A stretch of DNA of 64,000 nt from an uncultured Bacteroides sp. (lineage in GTDB: Bacteria; Bacteroidota; Bacteroidia; Bacteroidales; Bacteroidaceae): the NCBI RefSeq assembly GCF_963677715.1, contig NZ_OY782493.1:310001-374000 (forward strand), written 5' to 3'. This document shows positions 17,472-27,331 of the stretch, piece by piece. The number at the start of each line of letters is the position of its first letter. Within the stretch, counting starts at the first letter, position 1. Both the position numbers and the translations under genes were made by a program. A model generated the notes under the pieces. It made no database searches. It saw only the letters and a list, made by a program, of their open reading frames with translations, and was not told the origin of the DNA.

Positions 17472-17545
17472 CGGTGCGTACGGGACTCGAACCCGTGACC
17501 CCATGCGTGACAGGCATGTATTCTAACCAACTGAACTAACGCACC
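17472..17545 (-). tRNA. tRNA-Asp (anticodon GUC)
   Basis: Read on the minus strand, a 74-base cloverleaf: acceptor GGTGCGT pairing with ACGCACC and discriminator G, D-arm with TTCAGTTGGTTAGAA, anticodon loop CTGTCAC giving anticodon GTC (Asp), and T-arm GGGTTCGAGTCCC. The 3' CCA is not encoded. The G discriminator fits aspartate tRNA. A terminator follows and a promoter precedes it, so it is a single-gene unit. Confidence 0.97.
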
Positions 17546-17898
17546 ATTATCTTCTTAAAAAAGTGGCAATCTCTCTTGATTGCGGATGCAAAGGTAGATG
17601 TTTTTTTTAAATGTGCAATACCTGCATGAATATTTTTTTAATGAAAAAACGGTGGACAGGGCTTTGTGGCTCAGAATGAGGAGGTTCGCATAAAAAGAAA
17701 AAGTAGGAGCCGAATAATTATCCGAAACCGGCCTGTGTGAGGATTTGGAACTGAGAACGTATTATATCTTTCTATCTGTTAGTTTTCCTTCTTTTTGGAT
17801 AAACTTATTGCGCTTATTATTCGTACTTTGGCAATAATTCGTTATTTTTGTCCACTCAAAATGAGTATTAGTGACAGACTATAAAAGAAAGTGAATAT
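17546..17898. other. Intergenic region between tRNA-Asp and purU
   Basis: 353 bases. It holds the tRNA promoter on the minus strand and must hold the purU promoter on the plus strand; TATTTTTG at 17843-17850 is a weak candidate. Nothing else was seen. Confidence 0.5.
17589..17618 (-). promoter_or_regulatory. Promoter of tRNA-Asp
   Basis: On the minus strand: TTG at 17618-17616, a 19-base spacer and TACCTTTG at 17596-17589. The match to the Bacteroidetes -33/-7 consensus is nearly exact and lies about 45 bases upstream of the tRNA. Confidence 0.7.
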
Positions 17899-18753
17899 AT
17901 GACTACAGCAAAACTGTTATTGCACTGCCCCGACAAACCGGGTATCTTAGCGGAAGTAACAGACTTTATTACGGTAAATAAGGGAAATATCATTTATCTG
18001 GATCAGTACGTTGATCATGTGGAGAATATCTTTTTTATGCGTATAGAATGGGAATTAAAGGGTTTCCTTGTGCCACAGGAAAAGATTGAAGATTACTTTG
18101 AAACGCTATATGCGCAGAAATACGGCATGAGTTTCCGTCTTTACTTTTCTGACATGAAACCCCGCATGGCTATTTTCGTTTCTAAAATGTCTCATTGCTT
18201 GTTTGATATGCTGGCGCGCTACACAGCCGGAGAGTGGAACGTCGAAATTCCCCTGATCATCAGTAACCATCCTGACTTGCAGCATGTGGCCGAGCGTTTT
18301 GGTATTCCTTTTTATCTATTCCCCATAACCAAAGAAACCAAGGAAGAGCAAGAACGTGCAGAAATGGAATTGCTCGAAAAACATGATGTGAGCTTCATCG
18401 TATTGGCTCGCTACATGCAGGTTATTTCCGAGAAGATGATTAATGCTTATCCCAATAAAATTATTAATATTCATCATTCGTTTCTTCCTGCATTTGTGGG
18501 AGCAAAGCCCTATCATGCGGCTTTTGAACGGGGTGTGAAAATTATTGGTGCCACGAGCCATTACGTTACTACAGAATTGGATGCGGGCCCCATTATTGAG
18601 CAAGATGTGGTGCGCATTACGCACAAAGATTCTATTGAAGATTTAGTGAACAAAGGTAAGGATTTGGAGAAAATAGTACTTTCGCGCGCCGTGCAAAAGC
18701 ACATAGAACGCAAGGTGTTGGCTTATAAAAACAAGACGGTGATTTTTAATTAA
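17899..18753 (+). CDS. purU: Formyltetrahydrofolate deformylase
   Basis: 284 residues, the usual PurU length. Residues 1-80 are an ACT domain (LLLHCPDKPGILAEVTDFI), and about 88-284 a formyltransferase-fold hydrolase with the catalytic Asn-His-Asp set: N and H in NIHHSFLPAF, D in TELDAGPI, plus the PurU-typical GAKPYHAAF. It hydrolyses 10-formyltetrahydrofolate to formate and tetrahydrofolate, balancing one-carbon pools and supplying formate for purine synthesis. About 100 bases separate it from hisH, so it may lead or stand apart from the his operon. Confidence 0.95.
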   Translation: MTTAKLLLHCPDKPGILAEVTDFITVNKGNIIYLDQYVDHVENIFFMRIEWELKGFLVPQEKIEDYFETLYAQKYGMSFRLYFSDMKPRMAIFVSKMSHCLFDMLARYTAGEWNVEIPLIISNHPDLQHVAERFGIPFYLFPITKETKEEQERAEMELLEKHDVSFIVLARYMQVISEKMINAYPNKIINIHHSFLPAFVGAKPYHAAFERGVKIIGATSHYVTTELDAGPIIEQDVVRITHKDSIEDLVNKGKDLEKIVLSRAVQKHIERKVLAYKNKTVIFN

Positions 18754-18854
18754 AAAATTGAAAACTACCAGGGTACGTGGAATGTTATCTCCTTATTATT
18801 CAGAGCAATGGCAATAGATGGGTTTTTAAAACGGCTTGATAGAAATAGAGAAAT

Positions 18855-19445
18855 ATGAAGGTAGCAATTGTAAAATATAATGCAGGCAATATCCGTTCTG
18901 TAGACTATGCCATGAAGCGCTTGGGCGTGGAAGCGGTTATTACGGCCGATAAGGAGAAGCTCCAAGCTGCGGATAAAGTGATTTTTCCAGGAGTGGGAGA
19001 GGCCGAAACTACGATGAATTACCTTCGCTCTACGGGGATGGATAAACTGATAAAAGGATTCAAGCAGCCGGTACTGGGCATTTGTTTGGGCATGCAATTG
19101 ATGTGCCGATACTCTGAAGAAGGGGAAACGGATTGCCTGAACATCTTCGATACGGAGGTGAAACGATTTATTCCGCAGAGGCACGAAGATAAGGTGCCAC
19201 ATATGGGGTGGAATACTATCGGACGTACAAGCAGCAAGCTGTTCGAGGGATTTACTCAGGAAGAGTATGTATATTTTGTACATAGTTTCTATGTACCACT
19301 TAATGAATTTACGATAGCCGAAACGAATTATATTCTGCCATTCAGCGCAGCGCTGCACAAAGATAATTTTTATGCTACTCAGTTTCACCCCGAAAAGAGT
19401 GGAGCTCCCGGAGAACAAATATTACGTAATTTTTTAGACTTATGA
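18855..19445 (+). CDS. hisH: Imidazole glycerol phosphate synthase, glutaminase subunit
   Basis: 196 residues of class I glutamine amidotransferase: nucleophile C77 in GICLGMQL, and the His-Glu pair H178 and E180 in FHPEKSG. It frees ammonia from glutamine for HisF. Its stop overlaps the hisA start by 4 bases (ATGA). The late part of histidine biosynthesis is grouped here as hisH-hisA-hisF-hisIE; the early genes (hisG, D, C, B) are not in the window. Confidence 0.96.
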   Translation: MKVAIVKYNAGNIRSVDYAMKRLGVEAVITADKEKLQAADKVIFPGVGEAETTMNYLRSTGMDKLIKGFKQPVLGICLGMQLMCRYSEEGETDCLNIFDTEVKRFIPQRHEDKVPHMGWNTIGRTSSKLFEGFTQEEYVYFVHSFYVPLNEFTIAETNYILPFSAALHKDNFYATQFHPEKSGAPGEQILRNFLDL

Positions 19446-20161
19446 TAGAGCTGATTCCTGCAATTGATATAATAGATGGAAAGTGCGTTCGTCTTTCTCA
19501 AGGAGACTACGGAAGTAAAAAAGTGTACAGTGAAAATCCGGTGGAAGTGGCTAAGGAGTTCGAAGCTAACGGCATTCGTCGCCTGCACGTGGTAGATTTG
19601 GATGGTGCTGCTTCGCATCATGTGATCAACTTTCGTACGTTAGAACAAATTGCTGCACGAACATCGCTTATTATAGATTTTGGTGGCGGACTTAAGACCG
19701 ACGAGGACTTGTTGCTCGCCTTTGAAAATGGTGCACAAATGGTGACGGGAGGAAGCATTGCGGTGAAAAATCCGGAGCTCTTCAGCAAATGGATTAGCCA
19801 GTATGGCAGTGAGAAGATTATTCTGGGTGCCGATGTAAAGGATAGAATGATTGCCGTAAATGGATGGAAAGACGACACGACCCTGGACCTTTTCCCTTTC
19901 CTGCAAGGCTATGTGCATAAGGGGGTGCAAAAGGTTATCTGCACTGATATCGGTCGGGATGGAATGCTCGAAGGCCCGGCTGTCGATCTGTATAAAGAGA
20001 TACTCGTACAGCATCCCGAACTATATCTGATAGCAAGCGGAGGCGTGAGTTGTATGGACGATATTAAAGCGCTTCAGAATGCAGGCGTGCCTGCTGTTAT
20101 TTTTGGCAAGGCGCTTTATGAAGGGCATATTACGATGAAAGAGCTTTATGATTTGACTTAA
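19442..20161 (+). CDS. hisA: Phosphoribosylformimino-AICAR phosphate isomerase
   Basis: 239 residues, a (beta/alpha)8 barrel starting [19 protein letters not shown], with the catalytic Asp in the first strand and a second Asp in [10 protein letters not shown]. Two half-barrel phosphate sites are visible ([10 protein letters not shown] and [10 protein letters not shown]). It isomerises ProFAR to PRFAR, the substrate of HisF/HisH. Coupled to hisH by a 4-base overlap. Confidence 0.96.
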   Translation: MIELIPAIDIIDGKCVRLSQGDYGSKKVYSENPVEVAKEFEANGIRRLHVVDLDGAASHHVINFRTLEQIAARTSLIIDFGGGLKTDEDLLLAFENGAQMVTGGSIAVKNPELFSKWISQYGSEKIILGADVKDRMIAVNGWKDDTTLDLFPFLQGYVHKGVQKVICTDIGRDGMLEGPAVDLYKEILVQHPELYLIASGGVSCMDDIKALQNAGVPAVIFGKALYEGHITMKELYDLT

Positions 20162-20251
20162 AGGCGGTCAGGATGAGTTTAAGAAATAAGGTTGTTTTAA
20201 ATGCTTTTTAAAGTGCATGTGTAACAAAATTAACCAGTATAATAGAAAAAG

Positions 20252-21007
20252 GTGTTAGCAAAAAGAATTATCCCTTGTCTGGACATAAAAGATGGGCAAA
20301 CGGTGAAAGGAACTAATTTCGTAAACCTTCGTCAGGCAGGCGATCCGGTAGAATTGGGACGTGCTTATAGTGAGCAGGGAGCCGATGAACTGGTGTTTCT
20401 CGATATCACTGCCAGTTACGAAGAGCGCAAGACGTTTACCGAATTAGTAAAGCGGGTAGCAGCCAATATAAGCATTCCCTTTACGGTAGGCGGAGGGATA
20501 AACGAATTGAGTGATGTAGACCGATTGCTAAGCGCGGGTGCCGATAAGGTGTCTATCAACTCTTCGGCTATCCGCAATCCTGAACTGATTGGTGAAATAG
20601 CCAAGCATTTCGGCTCGCAGGTTTGCGTGCTGGCAGTAGATGCAAAGCTTACTACTGACGGTTGGAAGTGCTACCTCAATGGTGGCCGGATAGAGACGGA
20701 GCGGGAATTGCTTGCCTGGACACACGAGGCACAAGAGAGAGGAGCCGGCGAGATATTATTTACGAGCATGAATCACGATGGAGTAAAAACGGGATATGCC
20801 AATGAGGCACTTGCTGCGCTTTCCAATCAGCTTTCTATTCCTGTAATAGCGTCGGGCGGGGCGGGAGAACCGGAGCATTTTCGTGACGCTTTTACTCTCG
20901 GTAAGGCAGATGCCGCACTGGCTGCCAGCGTTTTTCACTTTGGTGAGATTAAAATTTCCGAATTAAAATCGTATCTTTGCGCGCAAGGTGTTACGGTGAG
21001 AATTTAA
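20252..21007 (+). CDS. hisF: Imidazole glycerol phosphate synthase, cyclase subunit
   Basis: 251 residues starting at a GTG codon; the reading [19 protein letters not shown] matches the normal HisF N-terminus exactly, which fixes the start. The general acid/base Asp residues are in CLDIKDG and VLAVDAKL, and the two phosphate sites in VGGGINE and [11 protein letters not shown]. It makes IGP and AICAR from PRFAR and ammonia from HisH. A 90-base gap separates it from hisA. Confidence 0.96.
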   Translation: MLAKRIIPCLDIKDGQTVKGTNFVNLRQAGDPVELGRAYSEQGADELVFLDITASYEERKTFTELVKRVAANISIPFTVGGGINELSDVDRLLSAGADKVSINSSAIRNPELIGEIAKHFGSQVCVLAVDAKLTTDGWKCYLNGGRIETERELLAWTHEAQERGAGEILFTSMNHDGVKTGYANEALAALSNQLSIPVIASGGAGEPEHFRDAFTLGKADAALAASVFHFGEIKISELKSYLCAQGVTVRI

Positions 21008-21016
21008 ACATAGACA

Positions 21017-21634
21017 ATGATTATGGATATAGATTTCGATAAGATGAACGGTTTGGTGCCGGCTATTGTGCAAGATTACTACACCTGCAAGGTACTGATG
21101 CTGGGCTTTATGAATAAAGAAGCTTATGCTAAGACGGTAGAAACAGGCAAGGTTACTTTCTTTAGCCGGACAAAAAACAGGTTATGGACTAAAGGCGAAG
21201 AGAGTGGTAATTTTTTGCATGTGGTTTCTATCAAGGAAGATTGCGATAAAGATACATTACTCATCCAGGTACATCCTGTAGGTCCTGTGTGCCACACGGG
21301 AACCGATACCTGTTGGGGAGAGAAGAATGAAGAAGGAGTGATGTTCATTAAAGAACTTCAGGACTTTATCGATAAACGCCATGCCGAGATGCCCGAAAAA
21401 TCGTATACTACCAGCTTGTTTGAGTCCGGAATAAACCGCATGGCTCAGAAAGTGGGAGAGGAAGCTGTGGAAACAGTGATTGAAGCAACGAATGGCACGG
21501 ATGAGAGGATGATTTACGAAAGCTCCGATTTACTCTACCACCTCATCGTGTTGCTTACTTCGAAGGGATATCGCATTGAGGATTTGGCTCGTGAGTTAAA
21601 AGCAAGGCATTCGGAATCATGGACGAAGCATTAG
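21017..21634 (+). CDS. hisIE: Bifunctional PRA-CH cyclohydrolase / PRA-PH pyrophosphatase
   Basis: 205 residues. Residues about 1-110 are PRA-CH, with zinc ligands in GPVCHTGTDTCWG; residues about 115-205 are PRA-PH, with the helical EExxE-type VGEEAVETVIEA and SSDLLYHLIVLL. Together they perform steps two and three of histidine synthesis. It starts 9 bases after hisF, and the first codons of ftsE overlap its 3' end by 16 bases if the long ftsE start is used. Confidence 0.95.
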   Translation: MIMDIDFDKMNGLVPAIVQDYYTCKVLMLGFMNKEAYAKTVETGKVTFFSRTKNRLWTKGEESGNFLHVVSIKEDCDKDTLLIQVHPVGPVCHTGTDTCWGEKNEEGVMFIKELQDFIDKRHAEMPEKSYTTSLFESGINRMAQKVGEEAVETVIEATNGTDERMIYESSDLLYHLIVLLTSKGYRIEDLARELKARHSESWTKH

Positions 21635-22398
21635 CCCAACAACAGACAAACGTTGAAATAGACGGCAGTAAAGCAGATAGTATGGAAGAAACAGCAAACG
21701 CATTGATTCAATATAAGGATGTTGAGGTAGATCAGCAGGAACTTTGTGTGCTTAGCGAGGTGAACCTGCAATTGTTTAAAGGAGATTTTCTTTATCTTAT
21801 AGGTAAGGTTGGTTCCGGTAAAACGAGCTTGCTGAAGACTTTTTATGGTGAGTTGGGAGTAACCCAAGGCGAAGCGCAGGTACTGGGCTATGACATGAAA
21901 ATTATTAAACGCAAACATATACCTCAGCTAAGACGTAAATTGGGCATTGTGTTTCAGGATTTTCAGCTGCTCACCGATCGTTCTGTATATGATAATCTGG
22001 AGTTTGTATTGCGATCTACCGGTTGGAAAAACAAGGAAGAGATTAAAGATCGTATTTATGAGGTGCTGGAACAGGTGGGTATGAGCAACAAAGGCTATAA
22101 ACTGCCCAACGAACTTTCGGGTGGAGAACAGCAACGTATTGTCATAGCGCGTGCGGTGCTTAATTCGCCGCAGATTATATTGGCCGATGAGCCCACAGGA
22201 AACCTTGACGTAGAAACGGGAAGGGCTATTGTGGAGTTATTGCATAACATTTGTACACAGGGGGCATCGGTCATTATGACTACCCATAACCTGCAACTGC
22301 TCAAAGAATTTCCCGGGCGGGTGTATCGTTGTGAAGAACACCGTTTAGCCAATGTAACGGAGGAATTTGCAGAAAAAGAACAAATAGGAGATAATTAA
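21619..22398 (+). CDS. ftsE: Cell-division ABC transporter ATP-binding protein
   Basis: 259 residues of a single ABC ATPase domain: Walker [11 protein letters not shown], signature LSGGEQQR, Walker [13 protein letters not shown] and a switch His in TTHN. It is the FtsE type that pairs with FtsX to control peptidoglycan hydrolases at the septum; ftsX is not adjacent. The ATG at 21619 overlaps hisIE by 16 bases and adds an unconserved-looking 21-residue lead; an ATG at 21682 ([16 protein letters not shown]) would give a normal FtsE N-terminus, so the true start is open. Confidence 0.88.
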   Translation: MDEALAQQQTNVEIDGSKADSMEETANALIQYKDVEVDQQELCVLSEVNLQLFKGDFLYLIGKVGSGKTSLLKTFYGELGVTQGEAQVLGYDMKIIKRKHIPQLRRKLGIVFQDFQLLTDRSVYDNLEFVLRSTGWKNKEEIKDRIYEVLEQVGMSNKGYKLPNELSGGEQQRIVIARAVLNSPQIILADEPTGNLDVETGRAIVELLHNICTQGASVIMTTHNLQLLKEFPGRVYRCEEHRLANVTEEFAEKEQIGDN

Positions 22399-22427
22399 TA
22401 AATATAACATTTAACACAGTTACGAAA

Positions 22428-23747
22428 ATGAAAGTTTTAAAGTTTGGAGGAACTTCTGTGGGCTCTGCTCAAAGAATGAAGGAAGTAGCCAAATTAATTA
22501 CCGATGGTGAAAAGAAAATTGTGGTTCTCTCGGCTATGTCGGGCACTACAAACACGTTGGTAGAAATTTCCGACTATCTGTATAAGAAGAACCCTGAAGG
22601 GGCTAACGAGATTATCAATAAGCTGGAGGTAAAATACAAACGGCATATTGATGAACTTTATGCTACTTCTGAGTATAAACAGAAAGCCTTGGAGGTTATA
22701 AAATCTCATTTTGACTATATTCGTTCGTACACTAAAGATCTTTTTACACTGTTCGAGGAGAAAGTGGTGCTGGCACAGGGAGAACTTATCTCTACTGCAT
22801 TGGTGAACTACTATCTGCAAGAAAACGGTGTGAAGTCTGTGATACTTCCGGCTTTAGAATATATGCGTACTGATAAAAATGCAGAACCTGACCCGGTATA
22901 TATTAAAGATAAACTATTGACGCAACTGGATCTTTATCCGGATGCGGAGATTTATATCACGCAGGGTTTTATCTGTCGCAATGCTTATGGTGAAATAGAT
23001 AATTTGCAGCGTGGAGGCAGTGATTACACGGCTTCGCTTATCGGGGCAGCTGTAGATGCATCGGAGATTCAGATATGGACGGATATAGACGGCATGCACA
23101 ACAACGATCCGCGTGTGGTCGATAAAACAGCTCCCGTTCGCCAATTGCAGTTTGAAGAAGCGGCAGAACTCGCTTACTTTGGTGCTAAAATATTGCATCC
23201 TACCTGCATTCAGCCGGCCAAGTATGCAAATATACCCGTACGATTGCTCAACACAATGGATCCCGAGGCTCCGGGAACGCTTATCTCAAATGAAACGGAG
23301 AAAGGTAAAATTAAGGCCGTGGCTGCAAAAGATAACATTACAGCCATTAAAATCAAATCGAGTCGCATGTTGTTGGCGCACGGCTTTTTGCGTAAGGTAT
23401 TTGAGATATTCGAGAGTTATCAGACTTCTATTGATATGATCTGTACTTCCGAAGTGGGGGTCTCGGTTTCTGTAGATAATGTGAAGCATCTTAATGAGAT
23501 TCTGGACGATCTGAAGAAATACGGAACGGTAACTGTTGATAAGGATATGTGCATCATTTGTGTGGTGGGCGATCTTCAATGGGAGAATGTAGGCTTTGAA
23601 GCCAGAGCGATTGACGCTATGCGCAGCATTCCTGTGCGTATGATTTCCTTTGGAGGAAGCAATTATAACATCTCCTTTCTTATTCGTGAATGCGATAAGA
23701 AAGCAGCACTTCAGTTGCTTAGCAACACCTTGTTTAACGGTAAATAA
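22428..23747 (+). CDS. lysC: Aspartate kinase, monofunctional
   Basis: 439 residues. The kinase domain opens KVLKFGGTSVGS, with GRGGSDYTA-type block LQRGGSDYTASL and WTDIDGMHNNDP, followed by two ACT domains (about 300-439) that usually bind lysine or threonine for feedback. It catalyses the first step from aspartate to lysine, threonine and methionine. A perfect hairpin terminator follows, so it is not simply co-transcribed with lysA despite the shared pathway. Confidence 0.94.
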   Translation: MKVLKFGGTSVGSAQRMKEVAKLITDGEKKIVVLSAMSGTTNTLVEISDYLYKKNPEGANEIINKLEVKYKRHIDELYATSEYKQKALEVIKSHFDYIRSYTKDLFTLFEEKVVLAQGELISTALVNYYLQENGVKSVILPALEYMRTDKNAEPDPVYIKDKLLTQLDLYPDAEIYITQGFICRNAYGEIDNLQRGGSDYTASLIGAAVDASEIQIWTDIDGMHNNDPRVVDKTAPVRQLQFEEAAELAYFGAKILHPTCIQPAKYANIPVRLLNTMDPEAPGTLISNETEKGKIKAVAAKDNITAIKIKSSRMLLAHGFLRKVFEIFESYQTSIDMICTSEVGVSVSVDNVKHLNEILDDLKKYGTVTVDKDMCIICVVGDLQWENVGFEARAIDAMRSIPVRMISFGGSNYNISFLIRECDKKAALQLLSNTLFNGK

Positions 23748-23766
23748 AATATATCAATTATATTCT

Positions 23767-23801
23767 GAGCGCTTTTACCCATCCGATAAAAGCGCTCTTT
23801 T
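23767..23801 (+). terminator. Rho-independent terminator after lysC
   Basis: GAGCGCTTTTA (23767-23777) and TAAAAGCGCTC (23787-23797) form a perfect 11-bp stem with a 9-base loop, followed by TTTT. It separates lysC from lysA. Confidence 0.85.
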
Positions 23802-23827
23802 GCTTCTAATTAAATAAGTTTTTGTCC

Positions 23828-24988
23828 ATGAAAAATATATTTCCTCTTGATAAGTTTCGCGAACTTCGTACTCCTTTTTATTATTATGATACAAAGGTGT
23901 TGAGAGATACGCTATCGGCGATAAAGAAAGAAACGGCAAAGCATAGCAATTATCATGTGCATTATGCTGTGAAAGCGAATGCTAATCCCAAAGTGTTGGG
24001 CATTATCCGCGAGAGTGGTTTGGGGGCCGATTGTGTAAGTGGCGGAGAGATTCGTGCGGCTGTTAAAGCTGGCTTTCCGGTAGATAAAATTGTATTTGCC
24101 GGTGTGGGTAAGTCCGATTGGGAAATAAATCTGGGACTCGATTATGGCATTTCCTGTTTTAATGTAGAGTCTGTTCCCGAGCTGGAGGTAATCAATGAAC
24201 TGGCGCAGGCCAAAGCCAAAGTGGCTAATATCGCTTTTCGTATAAACCCTAATGTAGGTGCGCATACACATGCCAATATCACTACCGGCCTGGCCGAAAA
24301 CAAATTCGGAATCAGTATGCAGGATATGGATAAGGTGATTGATCTCGCTCTCGAGATGAAGAACGTGAAGTTTACCGGATTGCACTTTCATATCGGTTCG
24401 CAGATTTTAGATATGAGCGACTTCGTGGCACTTTGTAATCGCGTTAATGAATTGCAAGAGAGGCTCTTTGCTCGTCGCATCATTGTAGAGCATATAAATG
24501 TAGGCGGAGGTTTAGGGATTGACTATGATCATCCTAACCGTCAGCCTATTCCCGATTTTCAAAGTTATTTTGTGACGTACACTGAACACCTGAAACTTCG
24601 CCCCGAGCAGGCATTACACTTCGAACTGGGCCGTGCTGTGGTAGGACAATGCGGAAGTCTTATCAGTAAAGCGCTCTACATGAAGCAGGGAACTAATAAA
24701 AAATTTGCGATTCTGGATGCCGGAATGACTGATCTTATTCGGCCGGCGCTTTATCAAGCCTATCATAAGATAGAGAACATAACATCCGATGAAGCTGTGG
24801 AGATGTATGATGTGGTCGGACCTATTTGTGAGTCGTCCGATGTGTTTGGTAAATCTATTGATTTGAATAAAGTTAGACGTGGTGATTTGATTGCTTTACG
24901 TTCCGCCGGAGCTTATGGCGAAATAATGGCTTCCGGTTACAATTGCCGGGAATTGCCTGTAGGCTATACCTCCGATGAGTTGGTGTGA
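23828..24988 (+). CDS. lysA: Diaminopimelate decarboxylase
   Basis: 386 residues from the ATG at 23828; a TTG two codons earlier is possible but less likely. PLP-lysine is in HYAVKANANP near residue 47, substrate residues in HIGSQI and GGGLGIDYDH, and the second active-site Cys in GPICESSDVF. It is a fold-type III enzyme that turns meso-diaminopimelate into lysine and CO2. It lies 81 bases after the lysC terminator region and shares the pathway. Confidence 0.95.
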   Translation: MKNIFPLDKFRELRTPFYYYDTKVLRDTLSAIKKETAKHSNYHVHYAVKANANPKVLGIIRESGLGADCVSGGEIRAAVKAGFPVDKIVFAGVGKSDWEINLGLDYGISCFNVESVPELEVINELAQAKAKVANIAFRINPNVGAHTHANITTGLAENKFGISMQDMDKVIDLALEMKNVKFTGLHFHIGSQILDMSDFVALCNRVNELQERLFARRIIVEHINVGGGLGIDYDHPNRQPIPDFQSYFVTYTEHLKLRPEQALHFELGRAVVGQCGSLISKALYMKQGTNKKFAILDAGMTDLIRPALYQAYHKIENITSDEAVEMYDVVGPICESSDVFGKSIDLNKVRRGDLIALRSAGAYGEIMASGYNCRELPVGYTSDELV

Positions 24989-25090
24989 AATGTTGGATGA
25001 ACTTTTAATGGGAAAAAGCAGATGCATCATCGAACAATGAGCTTGTGTCCTTGTTGTTTTTTATATATCATTCAACTAATAAATTAAATT

Positions 25091-25573
25091 ATGATCACGA
25101 AAAAATTACAAGAAGCTATTAATGGACAGATCGCAGCAGAGTTGTGGTCGGGCAATCTTTATTTATCAATGTCTTTCTATTTTGAGAAAGAAGGTTTTAG
25201 CGGTTTTGCTTCGTGGATGAAGAAACAATCTCAGGAAGAAATAGGACATGCTTACGCCATGGCCGATTATCTGATTAAACGTGGCGGAGAAGCGAAAGTG
25301 GGCAAGATTGATGTAGTACCCGGCGGTTGGGGCACAGTTATCGAAGTATTTGAGCATTCGTACGAACACGAATGTCATGTTTCAAAGATGATTGACGAAC
25401 TGGTTAGCTTGGCTTCTGCCGATAAAGACAATGCTACACAGGATTTTCTTTGGGGGTTTGTACGCGAGCAGGTAGAAGAAGAAGCAACTGTACAGGGCAT
25501 TATAGATAAACTAAAGAAGGCTGGAGATGCCGGCATATTCTTTATTGATTCTCAGTTAGGTCAGAGAAAGTAA
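25091..25573 (+). CDS. ftnA: Bacterial non-heme ferritin
   Basis: 160 residues with a complete ferroxidase centre: E17, Y24, E50, H53, E94, Q127 and E130 all in the expected places. There is no heme-binding Met at the bacterioferritin position, so it is FtnA type. It stores iron as a 24-mer shell. A strong terminator follows. No Fur-like box was identified. Confidence 0.96.
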   Translation: MITKKLQEAINGQIAAELWSGNLYLSMSFYFEKEGFSGFASWMKKQSQEEIGHAYAMADYLIKRGGEAKVGKIDVVPGGWGTVIEVFEHSYEHECHVSKMIDELVSLASADKDNATQDFLWGFVREQVEEEATVQGIIDKLKKAGDAGIFFIDSQLGQRK

Positions 25574-25600
25574 GATACTATTTAAAATATTTTTGTGGCA

Positions 25601-25636
25601 AAGCCCGGACTTCTATGGAAGTTTCCGGGCTTTTTT
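25601..25636 (+). terminator. Terminator after ferritin
   Basis: AAGCCCGG at 25601 pairs with CCGGGCTT ending at 25632, with the stem extended by ACTT/AAGTTT, followed by a run of six T. Confidence 0.85.
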
Positions 25637-25721
25637 GTATGAGAACATGTGGCGGGTCGATTTATGCAAATCAGGTAACCGGAATTTATATCACTAACTT
25701 AGTTGTTTCAATTTGAAAGTG

Positions 25722-25729
25722 TATCTTTG
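25722..25729 (+). promoter_or_regulatory. -7 box of the dicarboxylate symporter promoter
   Basis: TATCTTTG at 25722-25729, a full -7 match about 27 bases upstream of the ATG. A TTG lies 16 bases before it, shorter than the usual spacing, so the -33 element is uncertain. Confidence 0.5.
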
Positions 25730-25755
25730 CAAATGAGAACAAAAAGTTTGTTTAG

Positions 25756-27015
25756 ATGAGTGTATTGAAAAATTATGCATTTACTATCTGTTTGATTGTA
25801 GGTGTTTTGATAGGAGGAATTTGCGGACTCGTTTTTGGTGAGGGTGCATCTATTGTAAAGCCAATAGGAGATATTTTTCTTAACATCATGTTTGTCCTTA
25901 TTGTACCACTGGTTTTTCTGAGTGTCTCTTCTGCTATCTATAATATGAAACAGATGAATATGGTGGGCAAAGTAATAACAAACATAGCATTCGTTTTTCT
26001 GATCTCTGCTACTATTGCTGCTATCACAGCTTATACGCTTACCCTCTTTTATAATCCTCTTGAAGGGATTGATAAAGCGGCATTGATGGCTAATCTGCCC
26101 AAACATGCCGAGATAGCTCAGCTCTCAGCCGGCGAACTGTTTGTTAACACTTTTACTGTTCCAGACTTTCTGCAGTTATTTACAAAATCTAATTTACTGC
26201 CGCTTATTCTATTCTCGGTATTTTTTGGATTGGCTACGGCTTTTTCGGGCGAACAAGGTAAAACAGTGGCAGGAGTGCTCAATTCGGGCATGACAGTTAT
26301 ATTGCGTATGATGCGCATTATCATGTATGCTGCTCCCATTGGCTTAGGTTGTTACTTTGCCGATACTGTTGGGCGGGTAGGAGGGCAAATATTGAATGGC
26401 TACCTTAATGCCTTTCTATTGTTTTTAGTTCTCACGGTGATTTGTTATGTAGGGCTCAATTCTTTCTATGTATGGCTGGCAGGAGGTAAAAAGGCTCTTT
26501 TTGCTTTTTGGCGAAATATCATCACGCCTTCACTCACGGCTATTGCCACATCCTCCAGTGCTGCCTGCATTCCTATCAATATAGAAGCCTCTAGAAAAAT
26601 GGGTGTGCCCGGGAGTATAGCCGAAACTGTGATTCCTTTGGGAACTAATATTCATAAAGACGGATCGGTGATGGGAGGGGTAATTAAGATTGTTTTTTTA
26701 TTAACCATTTTTGGTCAGGATACCGGTTTGTCCGGAAATCTGTTTTTCATTATAGGTGTATCTTTGCTTGTGGGAACCGTAATGGGAGCAATTCCCAGTG
26801 GCGGTATGACCGGCGAACTACTAATTTGCTCCGTATTTGGCTTTTCTCCCCAACTGGCCGGAACTTTGATGGTCATTAGTACTATCATCGATGTACCGGC
26901 TACATTACTTAATTCCACAGGCAATATTGTCAGTTCCATTTTGGTGACCCGGCTCACAGAAGGGAAGAAGTGGACAAAAGGAATTGCTCTGTCAGAGGAT
27001 GATAAGGATCTATAG
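25756..27015 (+). CDS. Dicarboxylate/amino acid:cation symporter (DAACS/SDF family)
   Basis: 419 residues with about eight to nine membrane segments. Family motifs are clear: FLNIMFVLIVPLVFLS early, serine-rich TSSSAACIPIN near residue 272 and the NIHKDGSVMGG substrate-binding loop near 298, then GAIPSGGMTGE. Members bring in glutamate, aspartate or C4-dicarboxylates with Na+ or H+. The exact substrate is not readable. It is a single gene with its own promoter. Confidence 0.9.
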   Translation: MSVLKNYAFTICLIVGVLIGGICGLVFGEGASIVKPIGDIFLNIMFVLIVPLVFLSVSSAIYNMKQMNMVGKVITNIAFVFLISATIAAITAYTLTLFYNPLEGIDKAALMANLPKHAEIAQLSAGELFVNTFTVPDFLQLFTKSNLLPLILFSVFFGLATAFSGEQGKTVAGVLNSGMTVILRMMRIIMYAAPIGLGCYFADTVGRVGGQILNGYLNAFLLFLVLTVICYVGLNSFYVWLAGGKKALFAFWRNIITPSLTAIATSSSAACIPINIEASRKMGVPGSIAETVIPLGTNIHKDGSVMGGVIKIVFLLTIFGQDTGLSGNLFFIIGVSLLVGTVMGAIPSGGMTGELLICSVFGFSPQLAGTLMVISTIIDVPATLLNSTGNIVSSILVTRLTEGKKWTKGIALSEDDKDL

Positions 27016-27331
27016 CCCATCGACCAATTATTTGTAACTAGCTGTTTATTAGATAAATACGAAAAAAAGAAGCCTTAACTGCGAAGGAAACTCTACATCC
27101 CCTTCACGGATAGTGGCAATAAATAAAATGATGAGCCTCTCTATGTAGCGCAAAGAGCCTTACCAGAGGCTGTATTGAGGCTTACTACCGATGGCAGAGA
27201 AGTTCTATTTCACTGATTTCTAAAATTCATGAACTATGAGTTTAACAGCCTAAGCTCTACCTCTATGGAGGCGGAGAGAATCTTCTGCAAGAACAAGAAA
27301 ATTGCTGTTTGAAGGTAAACGCTGTGTTTGC
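27016..27331. other. Intergenic region with a possible gene remnant
   Basis: 316 bases between convergent genes. Around 27140-27315 the plus strand has coding-like sequence broken by a TGA (…LTTDGREVLFH, stop, then a frame ending MEAERIFCKNKKIAV and TGA). It may be the worn end of a transposase or other gene. No inverted repeats or target duplication were seen. Confidence 0.3.
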
